DNA of 64,000 nucleotides from Tetradesmus obliquus (taxonomy: Eukaryota > Chlorophyta > Chlorophyceae > Sphaeropleales > Scenedesmaceae), in NCBI GenBank assembly GCA_030272155.1, contig CP126198.1, forward strand, positions 310,001 to 374,000. The letters run 5' to 3'. Shown one piece after another: positions 11,385-24,850 of this stretch. Below the pieces are notes generated by a model. That model ran no database searches and was not told the origin of the DNA. It saw only the letters and a program-made list of their open reading frames with translations. Position numbers and translations under genes: made by a program. How positions within the stretch are numbered: position 1 is the stretch's first letter; every line of letters begins with the position of its first letter.

Positions 11385-14300
11385 GGCTGCTCCGCTTGTC
11401 TGCAGCGAGTGAGCAAATCTGCGAGCGCGCCTTGCAGTGCTGAGCAACACCACGGGCGATAGCGAAGCGATCAAAACGCTCAAACAGTTTATATGTGTGA
11501 GGGAACACTGTCCAAAACGATTCATGCCGGTCTGGGCAACCATTATTTACGCGCCTGCAGGCCCTAAGGGTTGTGCAGTGGGGTTCCCTCCAGTGCCGGT
11601 TGTAGTACCTGCGACAGTGCATCCTATGCATATTTGTCAGCTTAACCTCAATTTATTGCTGTTGTCACGTGCTGCTTGCCATCAGAGAAGCTTCAGCACT
11701 TGTAATTCCTGCACCATCCCCTGCATGCACTGCGCAGTGCCGGCCAGATATCACATGGCTGTTGGCCATGACATCAAGACCTTGAAGCTCACCCATCCTG
11801 TACAGGTTATTGCATACAAGTTGTTAGTGTTCTTGGCTGCGCATCATGTGTACGCCCTGCGCATGTCAGCATGGCTGTTCTCTGGTTGATGAAGCCCTTG
11901 GCAGGCTTTGCCAGGCAAGGCGTGTTTCAGGCTGTGGGCCGGCGCTGCATATGTGAGCAGCACTGGCGCAACTGAGCATGTGCAATGAGGCACAAAGTTA
12001 CAAATAGGACCCTTGCAGAGTAGGTGCTGCTGACCTCCATCTGCACCCGCATGCACGCAGTCTGCGCAGTACCATGCACAAAGATGTTTCTGGCCATGTA
12101 CAGCTCTGTGCAGAGTTGCCTGGTTACGTTGGGGCTGGAAAAGCACCTGAGGCAGGACACGACTGGTGTTCTGGCAAGTGCACCGCCATATCGCGTGCAC
12201 ATTAGTATCGCAGGCAGCAGTGTTCTGAGCAGCCTACCGACTGACCACACACAACTTTCAACAATCAGCCAAGCCCGCAGTACAGCGGGGGTGCCACACC
12301 CCAGCCTGGTCAGTAGCATCCCCGGACCATCTTCACAGAACTTCTGTGTGTCTGAGCAGTCTCACAGCCGTGCAAAATGCCCAGCAAAGTGCTGCTTGTG
12401 TGCTGCAGCACCAACAACCTGTTGAATAGCACCCGCTTATTCTTGTAACAGCTGCGTGGCCGCTGCCATGCAGCACAGGTGCAGATGCATCTGCAGATGG
12501 CTGGTGGCAGGGCCCCCTGCTCAGGGCTGTGCTGAGACGCTGTGCAGGGCGTTTCTGAAAGTGACCGCTGCACAGCACTTGGCCACTCAGCCTCACCATG
12601 TGCACTGCTGGTCAGCCTGAGGCAGATGGCAGCGCCAGCACAACACGCAGCACGCAGTGCGTGGTGCTGCAGCACAAGAGTCACGTTGTGTGCTGATCTC
12701 TGGACACGTGGTGTGCTGACGCCTCGACGCGTACATCAAGGTGTAGGGTTCTGTGCCTGAAAGGCTGTGTGTATGGTAGCTGACAGCCTGGCAAAAACAA
12801 AACAGCAGCCAGCCATCAGCAGCACCTGGACATTTGGTGCCGTGTTGGTTTGCAGCTGTCATGGGGCACCAGCAGCGTGAATAAGGTATTTTTGTTTGAG
12901 TCATGAATTGCAGCTCTCGCCTTGGTCTTCATGGTTGAAGTAGCAGTGCTGTTGCATGCACGTTGCAACTGCAGGGCTGTATATGCCTGCTGCTGCCAGC
13001 GTTGCTGGCAATTGCAAGGCAACAGCAGATACATATACTGTGTATACTATATACTGTGTTGGCTGAGGCACAGCTGTGTATGTGCAAGCACGGTGCAGCA
13101 TGCAGACCAGGCAGTAGATTTTGCCTGTGTATGCAACAACATGGCGCCGCCTGCATGCTGAACAAAAGGAAAGGTCGGCATCGCTTGCATGCCAAACAGG
13201 CCCACCGCCACCTGTGAAGCGTCACACGACCATGGTGTTAAGACGAGCCAATATGTGAGGCTCACACCAATCAGCGCTGACAACAACAGCTGCTGGTAGC
13301 AGCTGGTTTGCTGCGCTCACGGTTGGCATCACTGGAAGCTGCATGTGACTGCGGCAGGCCCTGCCGGGCACGGTGATACAAACTGATGCTGACAGCATGG
13401 CTATGATAGCAGCTGGATCAAACCAGTGCCAAAGTGTCAAGCATTGCAGCGAGCTTGTGTAAGTTCCCTGCCAGCCTCTCGGTTTGGCTCTGCCTGATGG
13501 ATCTTCTATCTCCTCATCGCGTAGATCCTGAGAATGTGGCATGACGCGTTTCCCCGCCTGCTTCAGACACAATATTGAACCAAGGTCGAGCGCGCCGGGT
13601 GGACTGCTGAGAGAGAGCCTGTCAGTAGCCAAAGCCCACAGTGCGCATGTGCATACTTGCGTTGCTCTAGCTAGGAGCCTTGTAGGCAAACTGGAGACGA
13701 GGATGCTGTTTTGTAACGTGCACAAGGTCCCACATCAGTCAGGCACCGCATTGCACGGTGTAACTTCTCCGGTGTGTGGGCATTGCGGGCACCAGTCCCA
13801 CAACTACGCCGCTGCTGACTCAGCTGCAAGTGCTAGCACGGCGGGCGCCAAGCTGGCGTGCCGTCACGCGTGCACATGCACTTTGTGTGTTTAGCCAGCG
13901 TGTTGGTCGTAGAAGATATACGTGCCTCCTTACCCCAGAAGTGGGCTCACTCAATTGTGCTGTGCTGACGAGCCAGTAGAATCGTCCTCTCTGGTGACAC
14001 AAAAAGTATGTGTGCCATCCAGAACAAGCCGTCAGGCAGTGGAGGCTGCTGCGCAAGGTTCCCAAGGCTTGTCAAATGGCAGCATACGACCTATGCGGTG
14101 GCAGAGCCAGGAGATGTGGGTGATCAACATCCTTGGCGTGTTTGTGCGGTTGCTGGGCAGTTTCTTGGATTGTTGATGCAGGTGTTGGGCGTATGTCACT
14201 GGTGAGGCGGCGCCTTCAATACTGGGCAATTGCAATCGACTAACGTGTTTGCATGTCGCCAGCTGATGGGATTTTGCTTCAGTGTAACCACTTCAAGAAG

Positions 14301-14683
14301 GGCAGATCACTGCACACTGTCAGCGGCACTGGAGCGCCAGCATGCTTCAAGCCGCACTTGGCAAGTTGCTGCGCAGGGCAAGTTGCTGCGCAGGCAAGCT
14401 TGAGGTGCATGCTTGTTGCTGCCATGATTTTGCGCACTGAAACGGTCATTCAAACCCTTCAAGCTCCAAATTTGATTATCAGCATTTCAATCAGCTGCAA
14501 TGTTTGAGCGCGTGCGGGTCTCATCACACCTGGACTCCAGCTGGACTCCAGCTGGAGTCACCTGCAGGTGACCTGAACCACGGACAAGTGACAAGCGCAT
14601 GGGGCAATTCAAGGCCAGCTGCAGCAGGAGGGCATCTTCAATGTACGGAGACATCCTCATTCACAACAAATAGAACATTCAAG
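11385..14683. other. Divergent intergenic region between the RAD7-like and DGAT2 genes
   Basis: Both flanking genes start outward from this 3.3-kb stretch, so it should hold two promoters. I see no exon with convincing motifs. A minus frame at 13222-13725 has a short acidic segment (DLRDEEIEDPSG) that could be coding, but nothing around it extends it. No clear tandem repeat or structural RNA was recognised. Confidence 0.45.
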
Positions 14684-15923
14684 ATGTCGAGTACGCTAAA
14701 CTTTCGCAGTTCAGGGGTGCAGTTGCTGCATTCTATTTGGGAGGCACCTAGCTTGGGCGCTCTGGCGCGCCAGAAGCTGCCGGTGGATCTGCGACAGCGC
14801 TTGCTGCTATGGGGATTCGGCCTGTCTGTCATTGGGCAGCTCTGGCTGTGGCCAATTTACCTGATTGCCATTACGCAGAGCTTGGCAATCGCAGTGGTGC
14901 TTGCGAGGTGGGCAGGTCTGCCACGTGCGGTTAGTTAAGTCGTTTGACTAACAGAAGTGTTTAAACGAGACAGCGAAACGACAGGCTCCTTCCCCTAGGC
15001 GTGCTGACGTATTCCTCCGAGAGCTGCGTGGGACGTTAAGCAGCCCGCAGCTTGTCTATAATCATCTGAATACAGCTAAAGGATTATTTTTGGTGTAATG
15101 AGTACGCATACACCACATATCTCGCATGAATCGTGCAGGCCAGCGGATGCCCTGCTGTTCCACCAACAACAGCAACAGCACCGGCCAAACAGCAAGCCAC
15201 TCGGAGTCAGCCCCTCGTTCGTGTTTCTAAATAGCCATAGGATGAAACTACGTTGCGACTTCGGCGGGAGGCTGACTATTGCATTCCTGTGTGTTTCCTG
15301 GTGCTGCAGCTACATGGTGTGGGTCCTGTGGGGCCCAGGCAAGCATGCAGCATGCAATGAAGCCCCCTACCACGCACCTTGGAGGCAGTGAGTAAAACAT
15401 TTAGCTCTTGCTACTTTTCTTTTCTGTGTCCACAACTGTGCGCAACATGCCAGGTCGCTGCATACGCTGCCCAGTACTGCATCTGAGAGAATGCACCATC
15501 ACAGGGCTCAGCAGGTGCTTTGGAAAGCATGCGCTGCGCTATCCACAGCATGCCGCAGTGCTCACGTGATATACCATGCCATCGTCCCTCACCACCCTCT
15601 GCACCTGCGCATGTATACTGCTGCTACCGCTGTCTTATTCCTCCCACTGCTCAACTCGGTCCTCAACCCTGGTGCATGTTTTCTGCTGCCGCTGCCCCAT
15701 CCCTCCCACTGCTTGATCATGCTGCCACGCTCAAACCTCACCAGTCTGCCGGTGTGGCACCTCATGGGCGACTACCTGAGTGCCCGCCTTATCAAAACTG
15801 CTGAGCTGGACCCCCAGGGCCGCTACCTGTTTGCAGCCTACCCTCATGGTATCAGCGCCATCAGCGGATGGACCTGCTTCGCAACAGAGGCAGCGGGATT
15901 CAGCAAGCTCTTCCCAGGTGCAT

Positions 15924-15956
<33 letters not shown>

Positions 15957-17673
15957 GGCAGCGGCAGCGGCAGCGGCAGATGTGGGCAGTTGTGCATTGC
16001 CATGCGTCCTTGCCTGCTTATGTGATGTTGTACCTTCCGCCAGCTGCATCAGTAAGCAGCCGCTGCAGCGTCAGTACACCTGCAGCATCCAGCGCCGCGC
16101 TCAGGGCAGGAAAAGTTCAAATGCTTGCATTGAAACCACCCGCCGCAGGCAGCTAGCTGGGTACCCTGTAACACGCGCGCTCAACCATCCTTCTGCGCTG
16201 CTTCCTCACATTCCCAACCCTGTAGGCATCCGGCCGTGGTGCATGACACTGGCCAGCAACTTCAAGTGCCCGGGCATCCGGGAGTACTGCCTGCTGTACG
16301 GCCTGCGCAGCTGTGAGCGGCGCAGCTGCATCAACATGCTGCGCAAGCCCGGCACGGCAATCGTGCTGTACCCAGGAGGTGCTGCTGAGGCGCTGCTGAC
16401 GGAGCAGGGCAAGTCCAACCTGGTGAGGCGGCGGGGGAGTTTGACTGTGTGTTTGACTGTGTGTTTGACTGCGTTTGACTGAGGTTGAGTTCAGCACAGC
16501 AGCCATTGTGCTATACCCTGGTGGGGCTGCAGAGGCGCTGCTGACGGAGCAGGGCAAGTACAACCTGGTGAGGCAGCGGGTTTCACTGTGTGATTGACTG
16601 TGTGTTGAACTGAGTTTGACTGAGTTTGACTTCAGTAAAGCAGCTGCATCAACATGCTGCGCAAGCCCGGCACAGCCATTGTGCTGTACCCAGGAGGCGC
16701 TGCAGAGGCCCTGCTGACGGAGCAGGGCAAGTACAACCTGGTGAGGCGGCGGCGGGGAGTTTGACTGCGTGTCGGACTGTATGTTTGACTGCGTGTTTGA
16801 CTGGGTTTGACTGGGTTTGACTTCAGTACACCAGCTGCACTGGTATCAGGGTTGGTGTGCTGCGGATGCTATACTGAGGACCCAGGCTGCCGCTGCTGCT
16901 GCTGCCGCATGGATGGGGCTGCTGGGGTGCCGATGCTGCTGCAGGTTGCTTTGCCAGCAGCCTGCTAGCTGATCACTCACTTGCACTCCAGCAGGACGAG
17001 GCTGCTGCATTGGCTTCAGCACCGCTGCCACACCTGACACTGCTGACGCCCGCTGCTGCCGCCAAGTTCACAGATCTTCAAGCTTCCCAATGGCTCTGCC
17101 TACCGCCTGCTGCTGGCCACACCTGCTGCTGCTGCTGCAGATCCTGAAGCGCCGCAAGGGCTTTGTGCGCATTGCGCTGCAGACCGGGGCCAGCCTGGTG
17201 CCCGTGTTTGGCTTTGGGGAGACAGACCTGTTTGAGACATACGTGCCTCCACCCAACAGCCTGCTGGCAAAGGCGCAGCGCTTCAGCCACAAGTGAGCAG
17301 CAGCAAGGGTTTTGCGCGTTAAACGCCGGCATGGTTGCAGTGTGTTAGTATTGCATTGTGGCTGCTGCCGTGCCTCCGCCCAACAGCCTGCCGGCCAAGG
17401 CGCAGCGCTTCAACCACAAGTGAGCGCTGCTGTGCTGCTGACCAGCAGAACATAGTCAGACACCGTCAAAAAGCCAAGCACAGTCAAACACACAATCAAA
17501 CACACAGGCGCAGCGCTTCAGCCACAAGTGAGTGGTGCTGTGCTTGAGCTTGAGCGCAGCGGAGGCTGTGAAGTGCCAGTACTGTAAACTTCTGATTGCA
17601 GCATGTCCACCGTATGGCGGTAGCTGAGCGTGAGCCAGCCTGGTGCCACTCACGCTTTAGATCGACGGCCCTC

Positions 17674-17704
<31 letters not shown>

Positions 17705-18382
17705 AGGTACTGGGGCACCAGCCAGCCTCTGTTCAAGGGCAGCGGCGTCTTTGCCGACTGGGGCCTGCTGCCCTTCAGGGCCCCGCTGACCACAGTGGTG
17801 GGTGCGCCCATCCCGGTGGCGGCCATGGACCCAAAGGCAGTGGCGCCTGCGGAGTTTGAGGCTGCGGTTGACGCGCTGCATGCCAAGTACTGCACAGGTG
17901 GGGCGCGGTGTGTGGTGAGATGCATCTTTTGGGGGTCCTTTGCTGTTTGTTTTGACAACTAACAGCGCTGCATGCCAGGTACGGCACAGGTGAGGAGCGC
18001 GGCGTGGTGCTGCAGGCGTGCATGTTCCAAGGCCCGTTGTGGTTCTGACAGGAGACAGCGATGCATGCCAGGTACGGCACAGATGCGGCACTGCGCAGTG
18101 CAATTTGGTGCAAAGGGCAGGCATTCCCTGGGTATCCTTGCTGTTTTGGACGCAGCCCTGCATGCATATGAATGATATGGGGTGAGTTTGAAGACTCAGC
18201 CCTGGTGTCCAACGGCAAACCCACTGCATGTGTGTGCTGCGCCACCTGAAAACTAAATACATATGTTGCCGTGCTGCTACTGCTGCTGCTGCTTGTGTGC
18301 TGCAGCGCTGCAGGAGCTGTTTGATGCCTGGAAGGACCGTCTGGCTCCCAACCGCAAAGGGGACATCACCATTGTGGGCTGA
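14684..18382 (+). CDS. DGAT2: Type-2 diacylglycerol acyltransferase (DGAT2 family)
   Basis: Six exons: 14684-14907, 15745-15917, 16226-16422, 17141-17292, 17707-17897, 18306-18382, joining in frame to 337 residues, a normal DGAT2 length. It should transfer an acyl group from acyl-CoA to diacylglycerol, making triacylglycerol at the ER or lipid droplet. Exon 1 encodes a hydrophobic hairpin (two adjacent membrane segments around residues 40-72). Exon 2 carries [13 protein letters not shown] near residue 107, which is the HPHG active-site motif with Tyr in place of the first His. Exon 3 has RRSC and [10 protein letters not shown], the GGxxE motif. Exons 4 and 5 have [19 protein letters not shown] and VVGAPIPV, all family signatures. 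A TGTAA signal lies 66 bases past the stop. The long intron 1 (837 bases) could hide a further exon, though the exon 1-2 junction is in frame. Introns 3, 4 and 5 each contain two echoes of the exon before them. Confidence 0.9.
15928..15980 (+). repeat. CAG/CAGCGG microsatellite in DGAT2 intron 2
   Basis: Uninterrupted CAG triplets from about 15928 pass into GGCAGC hexamers up to about 15980. The tract begins ten bases after the exon 2 donor. Confidence 0.9.
16325..16756 (+). repeat. Donor-side echoes of DGAT2 exon 3, including the GGxxE motif
   Basis: The real exon ends at 16422. Two further copies of its last 80-110 bases, each still encoding the [13 protein letters not shown] segment and ending in AACCTG plus a GTGAGG donor, end at 16567 and 16740, spacings of 145 and 173. 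TTTGACTG repeats separate the copies. Inclusion of either copy as an extra exon would not keep the frame with the acceptors I see. Confidence 0.9.
17362..17532 (+). repeat. Donor-side echoes of DGAT2 exon 4
   Basis: The exon 4 end (boundary 17292, encoding AKAQRFSHK) is repeated with boundaries at 17419 and 17527, each followed by GTGAG. Spacings are 127 and 108 bases. The first copy retains about 60 bases of exon sequence and the second about 22. Confidence 0.9.
17945..18083 (+). repeat. Donor-side echoes of DGAT2 exon 5
   Basis: The exon 5 end (boundary 17897) recurs at 17989 with a GTGAGG donor and at 18082, where the donor is lost (AGATGC). The spacing is 92-93 bases. Confidence 0.85.
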
Positions 18383-18447
18383 CCTCACACACAACGCGCA
18401 TTGCTTGCGCCTGCAGCAACAGGCGCTGAGGGGTGGTTTTGAGGGAG

Positions 18448-18452
18448 TGTAA
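18448..18452 (+). promoter_or_regulatory. Putative TGTAA polyadenylation signal of DGAT2
   Basis: TGTAA is the usual chlorophycean polyadenylation signal. This copy lies 66 bases after the DGAT2 stop codon. The assignment rests on motif and position only. Confidence 0.45.
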
Positions 18453-21410
18453 GTTAGTTGTCCATTATGTGTGATCGACGCTGCTGCAGTTGAGCTGCTG
18501 GGTCTGTCAACGGGTTCAGTATAAGGGAGACTTGTGTCACTGCAGGCTGGTTGCCAGCAGCAGCTAGTTGAGGCCAGTGGTGGGAGAGCATATGGCAGTG
18601 TGTGTGTGTTACTGCTAGGGCGGGTTGCTTGTGGGTTGCGGTAATTGCTCCTATCAGCTGACAAGTGTGTAGGGAGTTGATTGACGTTTGCAGCGTATGT
18701 GTGTGCTGTATTCAGGCGTCAGACTGGTATTGCAGCGTGCCCTGGCTGCTGCACTGCATGTTCAGGCGCTTTGAGTGCCTGACCGGCACAACGTCTTGGT
18801 TGTGCCGGAAGGGAGGGCTATCTTTGTTGCTGCATTCAGCAATGCCTGAAGAAGGCAGTAAGGAGTATCATTCGACCACTGCCAGTTGTTGTGGCACAGT
18901 GCGACCATTCACCTTCTGCTGCTGCTGCGGCAGATACAGATGCACAGGTTTCTTCAAAAGCAGCGTTGGGATTGCATTTGTCATCGTTGCGTGCTTGGTC
19001 TTGCATAAGGAGATGCACCTGCTGCATATATTGCTGCGAGGATGAGTTTAGCAGCCATGCAGTGCGCATTGTGCGCGCTGTGTAATATGTGCGGCTGCAT
19101 TGCGCCGTCTGGTCAGGCAGAGGTGTGTACAACATTCCTCCTGTTTTGCAGCATGCCCTATGTATGTGCATCATGATGAACATGGGTGCATCATCAGGGC
19201 TGTCAGTTGCTTGTCAGTTGCTTGCAAGTCGCTTGCAAGCACGGGCTGTAGAAGCAGGTGTGCATGCATCAGCGCCATTGCTTAATGCAGCAGCCAGGAT
19301 GGGTGTGTGTACAGTACGGGTGTACAGCATTGCGTTGTGTGTGTGCAAGGGTTGACAGCGTTAGTGCTTCAAATGCATGCAAGCAGGCTAGCGACAGTGT
19401 GTGTCAGTGGTTTGCTCGCAACATCATTTGCCCCATCTACATGCAGCATGTACAACACCCACAAGATTGTGTTGCATTGCTACTGTGTGGTGTTGGGCGC
19501 TTATGGTTGCTTACTGTTCACTCACATGTCACTAAAGCAGAGTGTTTTCTTGTGAGCTCTGTGATTTAGGTTGGCGGGTATGTGGGTGCGCTCTATAGAT
19601 TGGCGGGGATATGGGTACGCTCGAGCTTGCTTGCACCTACGCTGGCATGTGCACCAACAGTTGACAACATGAAATGCCATGGATGGCGCCGCATTGCCAT
19701 GCTCACAGAAGCAGAAGCACGCAGCCTACACCATTGTACTACTGCTATGTCATTGCTTTGCTGCATAGCCTTGCCGCATCGCTTTTCTGCGCTGTCTGCA
19801 GTGTGGAGCACCTTCTGCCCGTTGCAACAGCCCTCTTGTATCATACCACCCCCGCTCCTTGGTGTGTTGTGCAGATTGTGCCACACAGTCACTGTAGAGG
19901 GTTGAAGTTGATCTGCTTGGCAGTTGGTGTTGTTTGCAAAAGTTGGTATCAGCATGTTGACGAGTTGAAACCAGGGCGAGCGTTCGCTCCAGCTGCCGGC
20001 GCCTTGCAGCGGTTTGCTGCAGTGTGCCACTTGCGGTGGGGTTGCTGCGGCTGCTGAAGTTGCGCTGTTGCTGTTTGTTCACCTCGCGACTCTCAATGCA
20101 GCAGCGCGGCAGTGGCATCAACTGCTGAGAAGTGACTGCAATGATGCTACAGCTAGATTGCCACTGACTGCTGTCACATGTCTGCCAACAGGCCATTGTT
20201 TTCCGCCTAACAGGTTGTGTTGAATGCTGCGGTTGGCAGTTCTGCAGGCGCCAGTTGAGCTGGTGTCCAGTGTGAGGTGGGTGTGTACCGTGTGGCACCT
20301 GAACAGCATCACCATGCACTGGCAGCGGCATAATGCCAGGCGCAGCCTGCTGACATGGCGTTGATTCTCAGCATAGGCTATGGCTTCATAGGTAGCATGA
20401 TGACGATGTTTCATTGCTGGCATGATGTTGCGCAGCTTGCATTTTGTGTCTGCTGCGCTGCCAGAGCTTGCGCAGTGTGCTGTACACAGCGGTGGGGCAT
20501 TGCAGCCGACTGCACGCGCTGCATGCTGCAGGGGTCTGCTGCCTGCTTTGCCTATGGCTCTGTTGGTAACATGCTGACAAAGATCAAGCTACGGGCATTT
20601 GAAAGCCGCAATGCGGTGCATTGACACACCAGGATACTTCCATGCTTTCATGCTATATGCAAACTTTCTGTGAACACCGCCCATGGCCTCCTTGCTGGCA
20701 CGCTGCTCATTCGGCGGAGTGCAACGGTTTGATGGTGCACACTCCCATCCTTCAAGCGGTGCGGTAAAACATTAGACTGCCTCCACTTCACCACCATTGT
20801 ACCAAACAGCAGGCCTGGCACTGCAGCTAAGGCGGCTCAGCCAAACAGTCCATCATCATACCGGTAATGTTACACAGACGGCATCGCTGTGATTCATACG
20901 CCCTGCCAAAGCAACAGGGCGCGCTGCTCCACAGCGCTTGCAAGCACCCACAGTGATTAGCATAAACAGTCGCTGAGTAACATATGGTACCATGATAGTA
21001 AGCAATGCATCTAGCAGCCAGCAAAATATACATTGCATAACAGCCTCCCACCTCTGTTGTCAGCAACGAGACACAGCACCGCGGCTGATGTGTGTCAGTC
21101 ACAATACGGTAATGTCAATATATGAGCAGCATAACATGCAGGACAAGTGCCAAAGATGTTGCCGCTGCAACTGCCAATGTCTGTTGCTTGCACGGCGCCA
21201 CACAGTGTGCACCTGTGCACAAGCACAGCAAACAAACTTGCATTCAGCAGCTCAATCCCACTGAAGGACAGCCCAAACACAACAACGCAAACTCTCTGCC
21301 AGCAACAAGGCCTGGGTGCCTTGGAATACACATACTAAGCAAGATATGCAGTAATGCACACAAGATATGTAACTAGCTGAGATAAACCATTTGCAAGCAG
21401 CACCTGCGAC

Positions 21411-21663
21411 CATGTCGGCACAAGGCAGTGTAGCGCCGCCGCCTAACGTGACGCTTGCACTTCCGGACCACGCCTGGTTTGGCAGCAGCATATACCTGAC
21501 ACCCGCGGAGAAGCCTGCGCTTAGCTTCTACCAACCTGTCAGCAGCACAGCACCCATTGGGCACTTGCATTGCGCGGCACACAACCCTGATGTGTCGGAA
21601 TCCGAGGGCCTCGTCAGCAGTATTGCTATCCTGCTTGCATGCATCCACATGCAACCCTTCTAA
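21411..21663 (+). CDS. Hypothetical small open frame, Pro-rich start
   Basis: An 83-residue frame starts MSAQGSVAPPPNVTLALPDH and has a less repetitive composition than its surroundings. It has no recognised domain, no signal peptide and no obvious splice partners. It could be a single-exon microprotein, one exon of an unrecognised gene, or chance. Confidence 0.2.
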
Positions 21664-24584
21664 GAACAACCAAGTAGGATGTATCGCTAGCCTTCTTGCA
21701 AGCATCCCATTGACATTGCAACCATTCAGTCAACGGTAGTGCCTGGAAAACCAGGCATGCAGGCATGCTCTCCAACCTAAAGTAGCATTGCATAGCTCTC
21801 TTATGCAGCAACATGTGCAGCGGCTTCAAGCCCTGCTTTGCTGGCATGCCCTCATCGCATGGCTCTTTTCACGTGCCACAACACACAGGCGACTGTAGCT
21901 ACGCTGAGTGTGCAGCGCTGCGCAGTTCACAACACCTGCAGCGCACAGCAAATCAGGTGCACAGTGTAACAGGAGCCGCCACGCAGCCTCCTCCACAGGC
22001 ACCCACGCGCACCGCGCGGGATGCGCGCACACGCAAAGCGCAAAACGCACCCATTGCCGCTAGCCCAGGCAGCGCTACTGTGCTTGGCAGCGCATGCAAG
22101 CTTTGATTGGATAATATGCAAACAGCATAGGCTGTTGAGGTGCTCAGATCCCTAGTGCGCAGTATCACACCACAGGAGAAGCAGCGCCTGCTGCTGCCAG
22201 AAACCTGTAGCAGCCAGACACAAAACAGCCAGTCGGTGAAGGTGGGCAGCTCCGACCACAGCTGCACAAAGTAGTGCCTGCTTCTTGTACCACGTGCCAC
22301 AAGTGCAGGCAAACAAGCAACAATGCTGCAAAACATGCAAGAGTAGCACTTCACGCACAAATAATATGGTTCATGCACAGCTGTATCCGATGAAGCCTAG
22401 ATGCCCCGAGAAGCTCACGCGCAACACACGCCCCTCCCCTGGAATCAAAATTTATGCTTGACTGTGCATCAAGTGTGTGCACTCCTGAGAAGTGCATACG
22501 CTGCATGCCTGCTGCATGCAGCACCGTACAGTGCAGCTGTGCTGCCGTATCCACACCGCCCCCGCCAAGCGCAAACTAAAGCCAGCCGTTCACAGCTGTT
22601 CAGCGTTTCGCAACCAGAGTACGTGCCAAGGCCCAACACCTTCTGAAGCACGCTAGCTTTCAAGCCTAGAGGCCGCCAATCAGCTGCGCTGTTTCAACAT
22701 TGATGACAACACTATGTGATCATTCACAACACGTGCGATTGAAGATTTGACAGACAGAACACCTCACGCGCCTTGCCATGCAACTGCTCTGAGAGGAAAC
22801 AGCATGGCTGCTGCAATGCCTATTAAAACTGACACTTGCACTGTTCTTCACGCAGAGGACAGCAATCAGCAGCATTGCAGGGTTTATTAAAACAAAAAGT
22901 ATATGATTCATTGCTGGGCCAACGCAAAGCTTCCGCATGCAGCTGCGTCAGCACACCTGCCAAGTCAAGCACACATGCCTGACGCATGCGGTAGCACAAG
23001 CGCATCCGACACATTGCACCGCAGAGCACCTGTGGCAGCAGCAGCCGTCAAAGCTGGACCCACCTAGCAACGACTGTGTCTGGCTTGAGTGTGCACAAAC
23101 TACAGGATATGCACCAGTCAATAAATCCTCCAACAAGTCCGGCCGTTAATGTGCATACTGATAGACATAGATAGTTAGCCCGTACCGCAAGTTTCAAGTG
23201 ACTGTCGCGCAACACTGTAAAGAGTACCATCACACCGATCCGCAATCAGCGCAACGGCCAAATTCATTCAGCTGCCGCGCAGGTATGCCACCAGTACGAA
23301 GCATGGCAGATGCGTTGTCAAGCACACAACATGGCGCACACGCGCCTAGGGTTTGCGCATGCACGCTGCTTGCCAATCCTGTTACTCCATGTACATTCAA
23401 GCCACAAGCGCTGATGTCAGCCCATTGGTGCGAAGCTCTCAGCCACTAGGCGTTGCATTCTGCCTGGCTTGCGGTCTCTGAAACACATACATGCATTGCT
23501 TCAGCAGCAACAGCCACAGCGTCAACCCCTTGTGCTGTGTCAACAGAGCTCTGGCGCAACCGCATCAAGTACAACGCCTTGCACATCTAACACTGGCCGC
23601 ACCCCAGCCAACTCAGATACACATTCAGATATACACCGCACACACTGGAGGCTTTGCGCCAGGCGACGGCAAGTCCCATCCACAATCTTTTTCACACACA
23701 ATAGTGAGGTAAATTGTATCTTCCTTCAAACACACTGCACACACATGATGTAACAGAGTTTGAGCGATGAGGTAAGGTCAGTGCAGCGGCGGCCATGGCG
23801 CACGATCTTGCATAGCAACTGCATACCCGGCAACTAGGCAGGCAGCAACACAAATGCACGCATCCAAGCAGAGCAGCAACCGCCAGGCTCTCCCCAACAC
23901 GCACTCCCCGTCGCAATCATAGGCGCTTCGGTTGTGCAGCCAACGCAGGGGCGCCCACCGCGCAACCCCAAGACAACCCCATGCCTGCATCATTGCATCT
24001 GTAACACTGCATGCATGCGCACATCACAGCAGCTTATCCAGCCCCCAAGCAACACCTGCGCATGCCAAGGACCGTGGTGGCTGTCAGCCCCCAGCATGTA
24101 TAGCATGCAGGCCAGCACAGTAAATGCAAACAAGGGCACACACATGTATTCGTGTCGACCCTTGTAGTACCCCTGCATAGGCGCGTCATCTTCACCACAA
24201 AGTAACAGCAGCCTGCGGCCACAAACAGACATGTGCATGCTGCAGTTATAAACGCATGCCGCGCTGCGCGCAAACTCAAGTGCCGAGCCGTCGATTAGCC
24301 CACAACCATGTCCCACAAACGCACTGCTGCCATGCCGGTGCACGCAGCATGTTGTACACGCATGCCGCGCTGCGCGCAAGTTTCAGCGCCAAACCAATCC
24401 ATCAGCCTTCAACCAAGACCCACGAACGCACTGCTGCCACAAAGGTACACCAAGCACGCGCACAACAGCAGCAGCTGCGGCAATCCCACGCCCTGGCACA
24501 GCAGGCGCAACAGTCATTCTGCGACGGAAAAAAAACCGGCATGCACAACTGCCGGCTCCTGCCTGCATCGCAGCCAGGCTGTGT

Positions 24585-24850
24585 CAGCACCTGAAACTCA
24601 GTGCTTCCCAGGCTCAAGCAGCCGGCTGCATGCATTTATGCACAGCCTCGCACCTGCGCTCAGCGCCTGTCAGGCTCCAGCACACATACCCCCCCCTCCC
24701 CCGCAACACCTCGGCTGCACGCAGCAGCAACGCATCACACACAACCCTGGCAAGCAGCATTGCTGTTTCAGGCCTACAACAGCCTCGAAGCCTCACAACT
24801 GACCTCAGTGCTTGCCAGGCTCAAGCAGCCGGCTGAATGCACTGGACAGC
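24585..24850 (-). repeat. Echo of the SBP-box gene's 3' coding end
   Basis: The block around the stop codon (encoding SRLLEPGKH) is repeated about 200 bases further downstream, near 24595-24630, with matching CTCAGTGCTT and CCAGGCTCAAGCAGCCGGCT strings. Like the RAD7-like case, it extends the echo pattern past a stop codon. Confidence 0.75.

Larger units (their letters stand above)
18383..24580. other. 6.2-kb stretch with no supported gene
   Basis: This is the longest gap in the window. It begins with the 3' region of the DGAT2 gene and ends near the 3' end of the SBP-box gene, so it lies between two converging transcripts. Open frames are short and lack motifs. Small tandem duplications are visible: two copies of a 30-odd-base TTGGCGGG unit at 19567-19625, and a roughly 106-base duplication carrying CGCATGCCGCGCTGCGCGCAA at 24254 and 24360. 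A plus frame at 21411-21663 is listed separately. Confidence 0.5.

Noticed and set aside
19750-20331. 193-residue minus frame
   Set aside because: No motif, signal or plausible splice partners. It lies in the long gene-free stretch after DGAT2.
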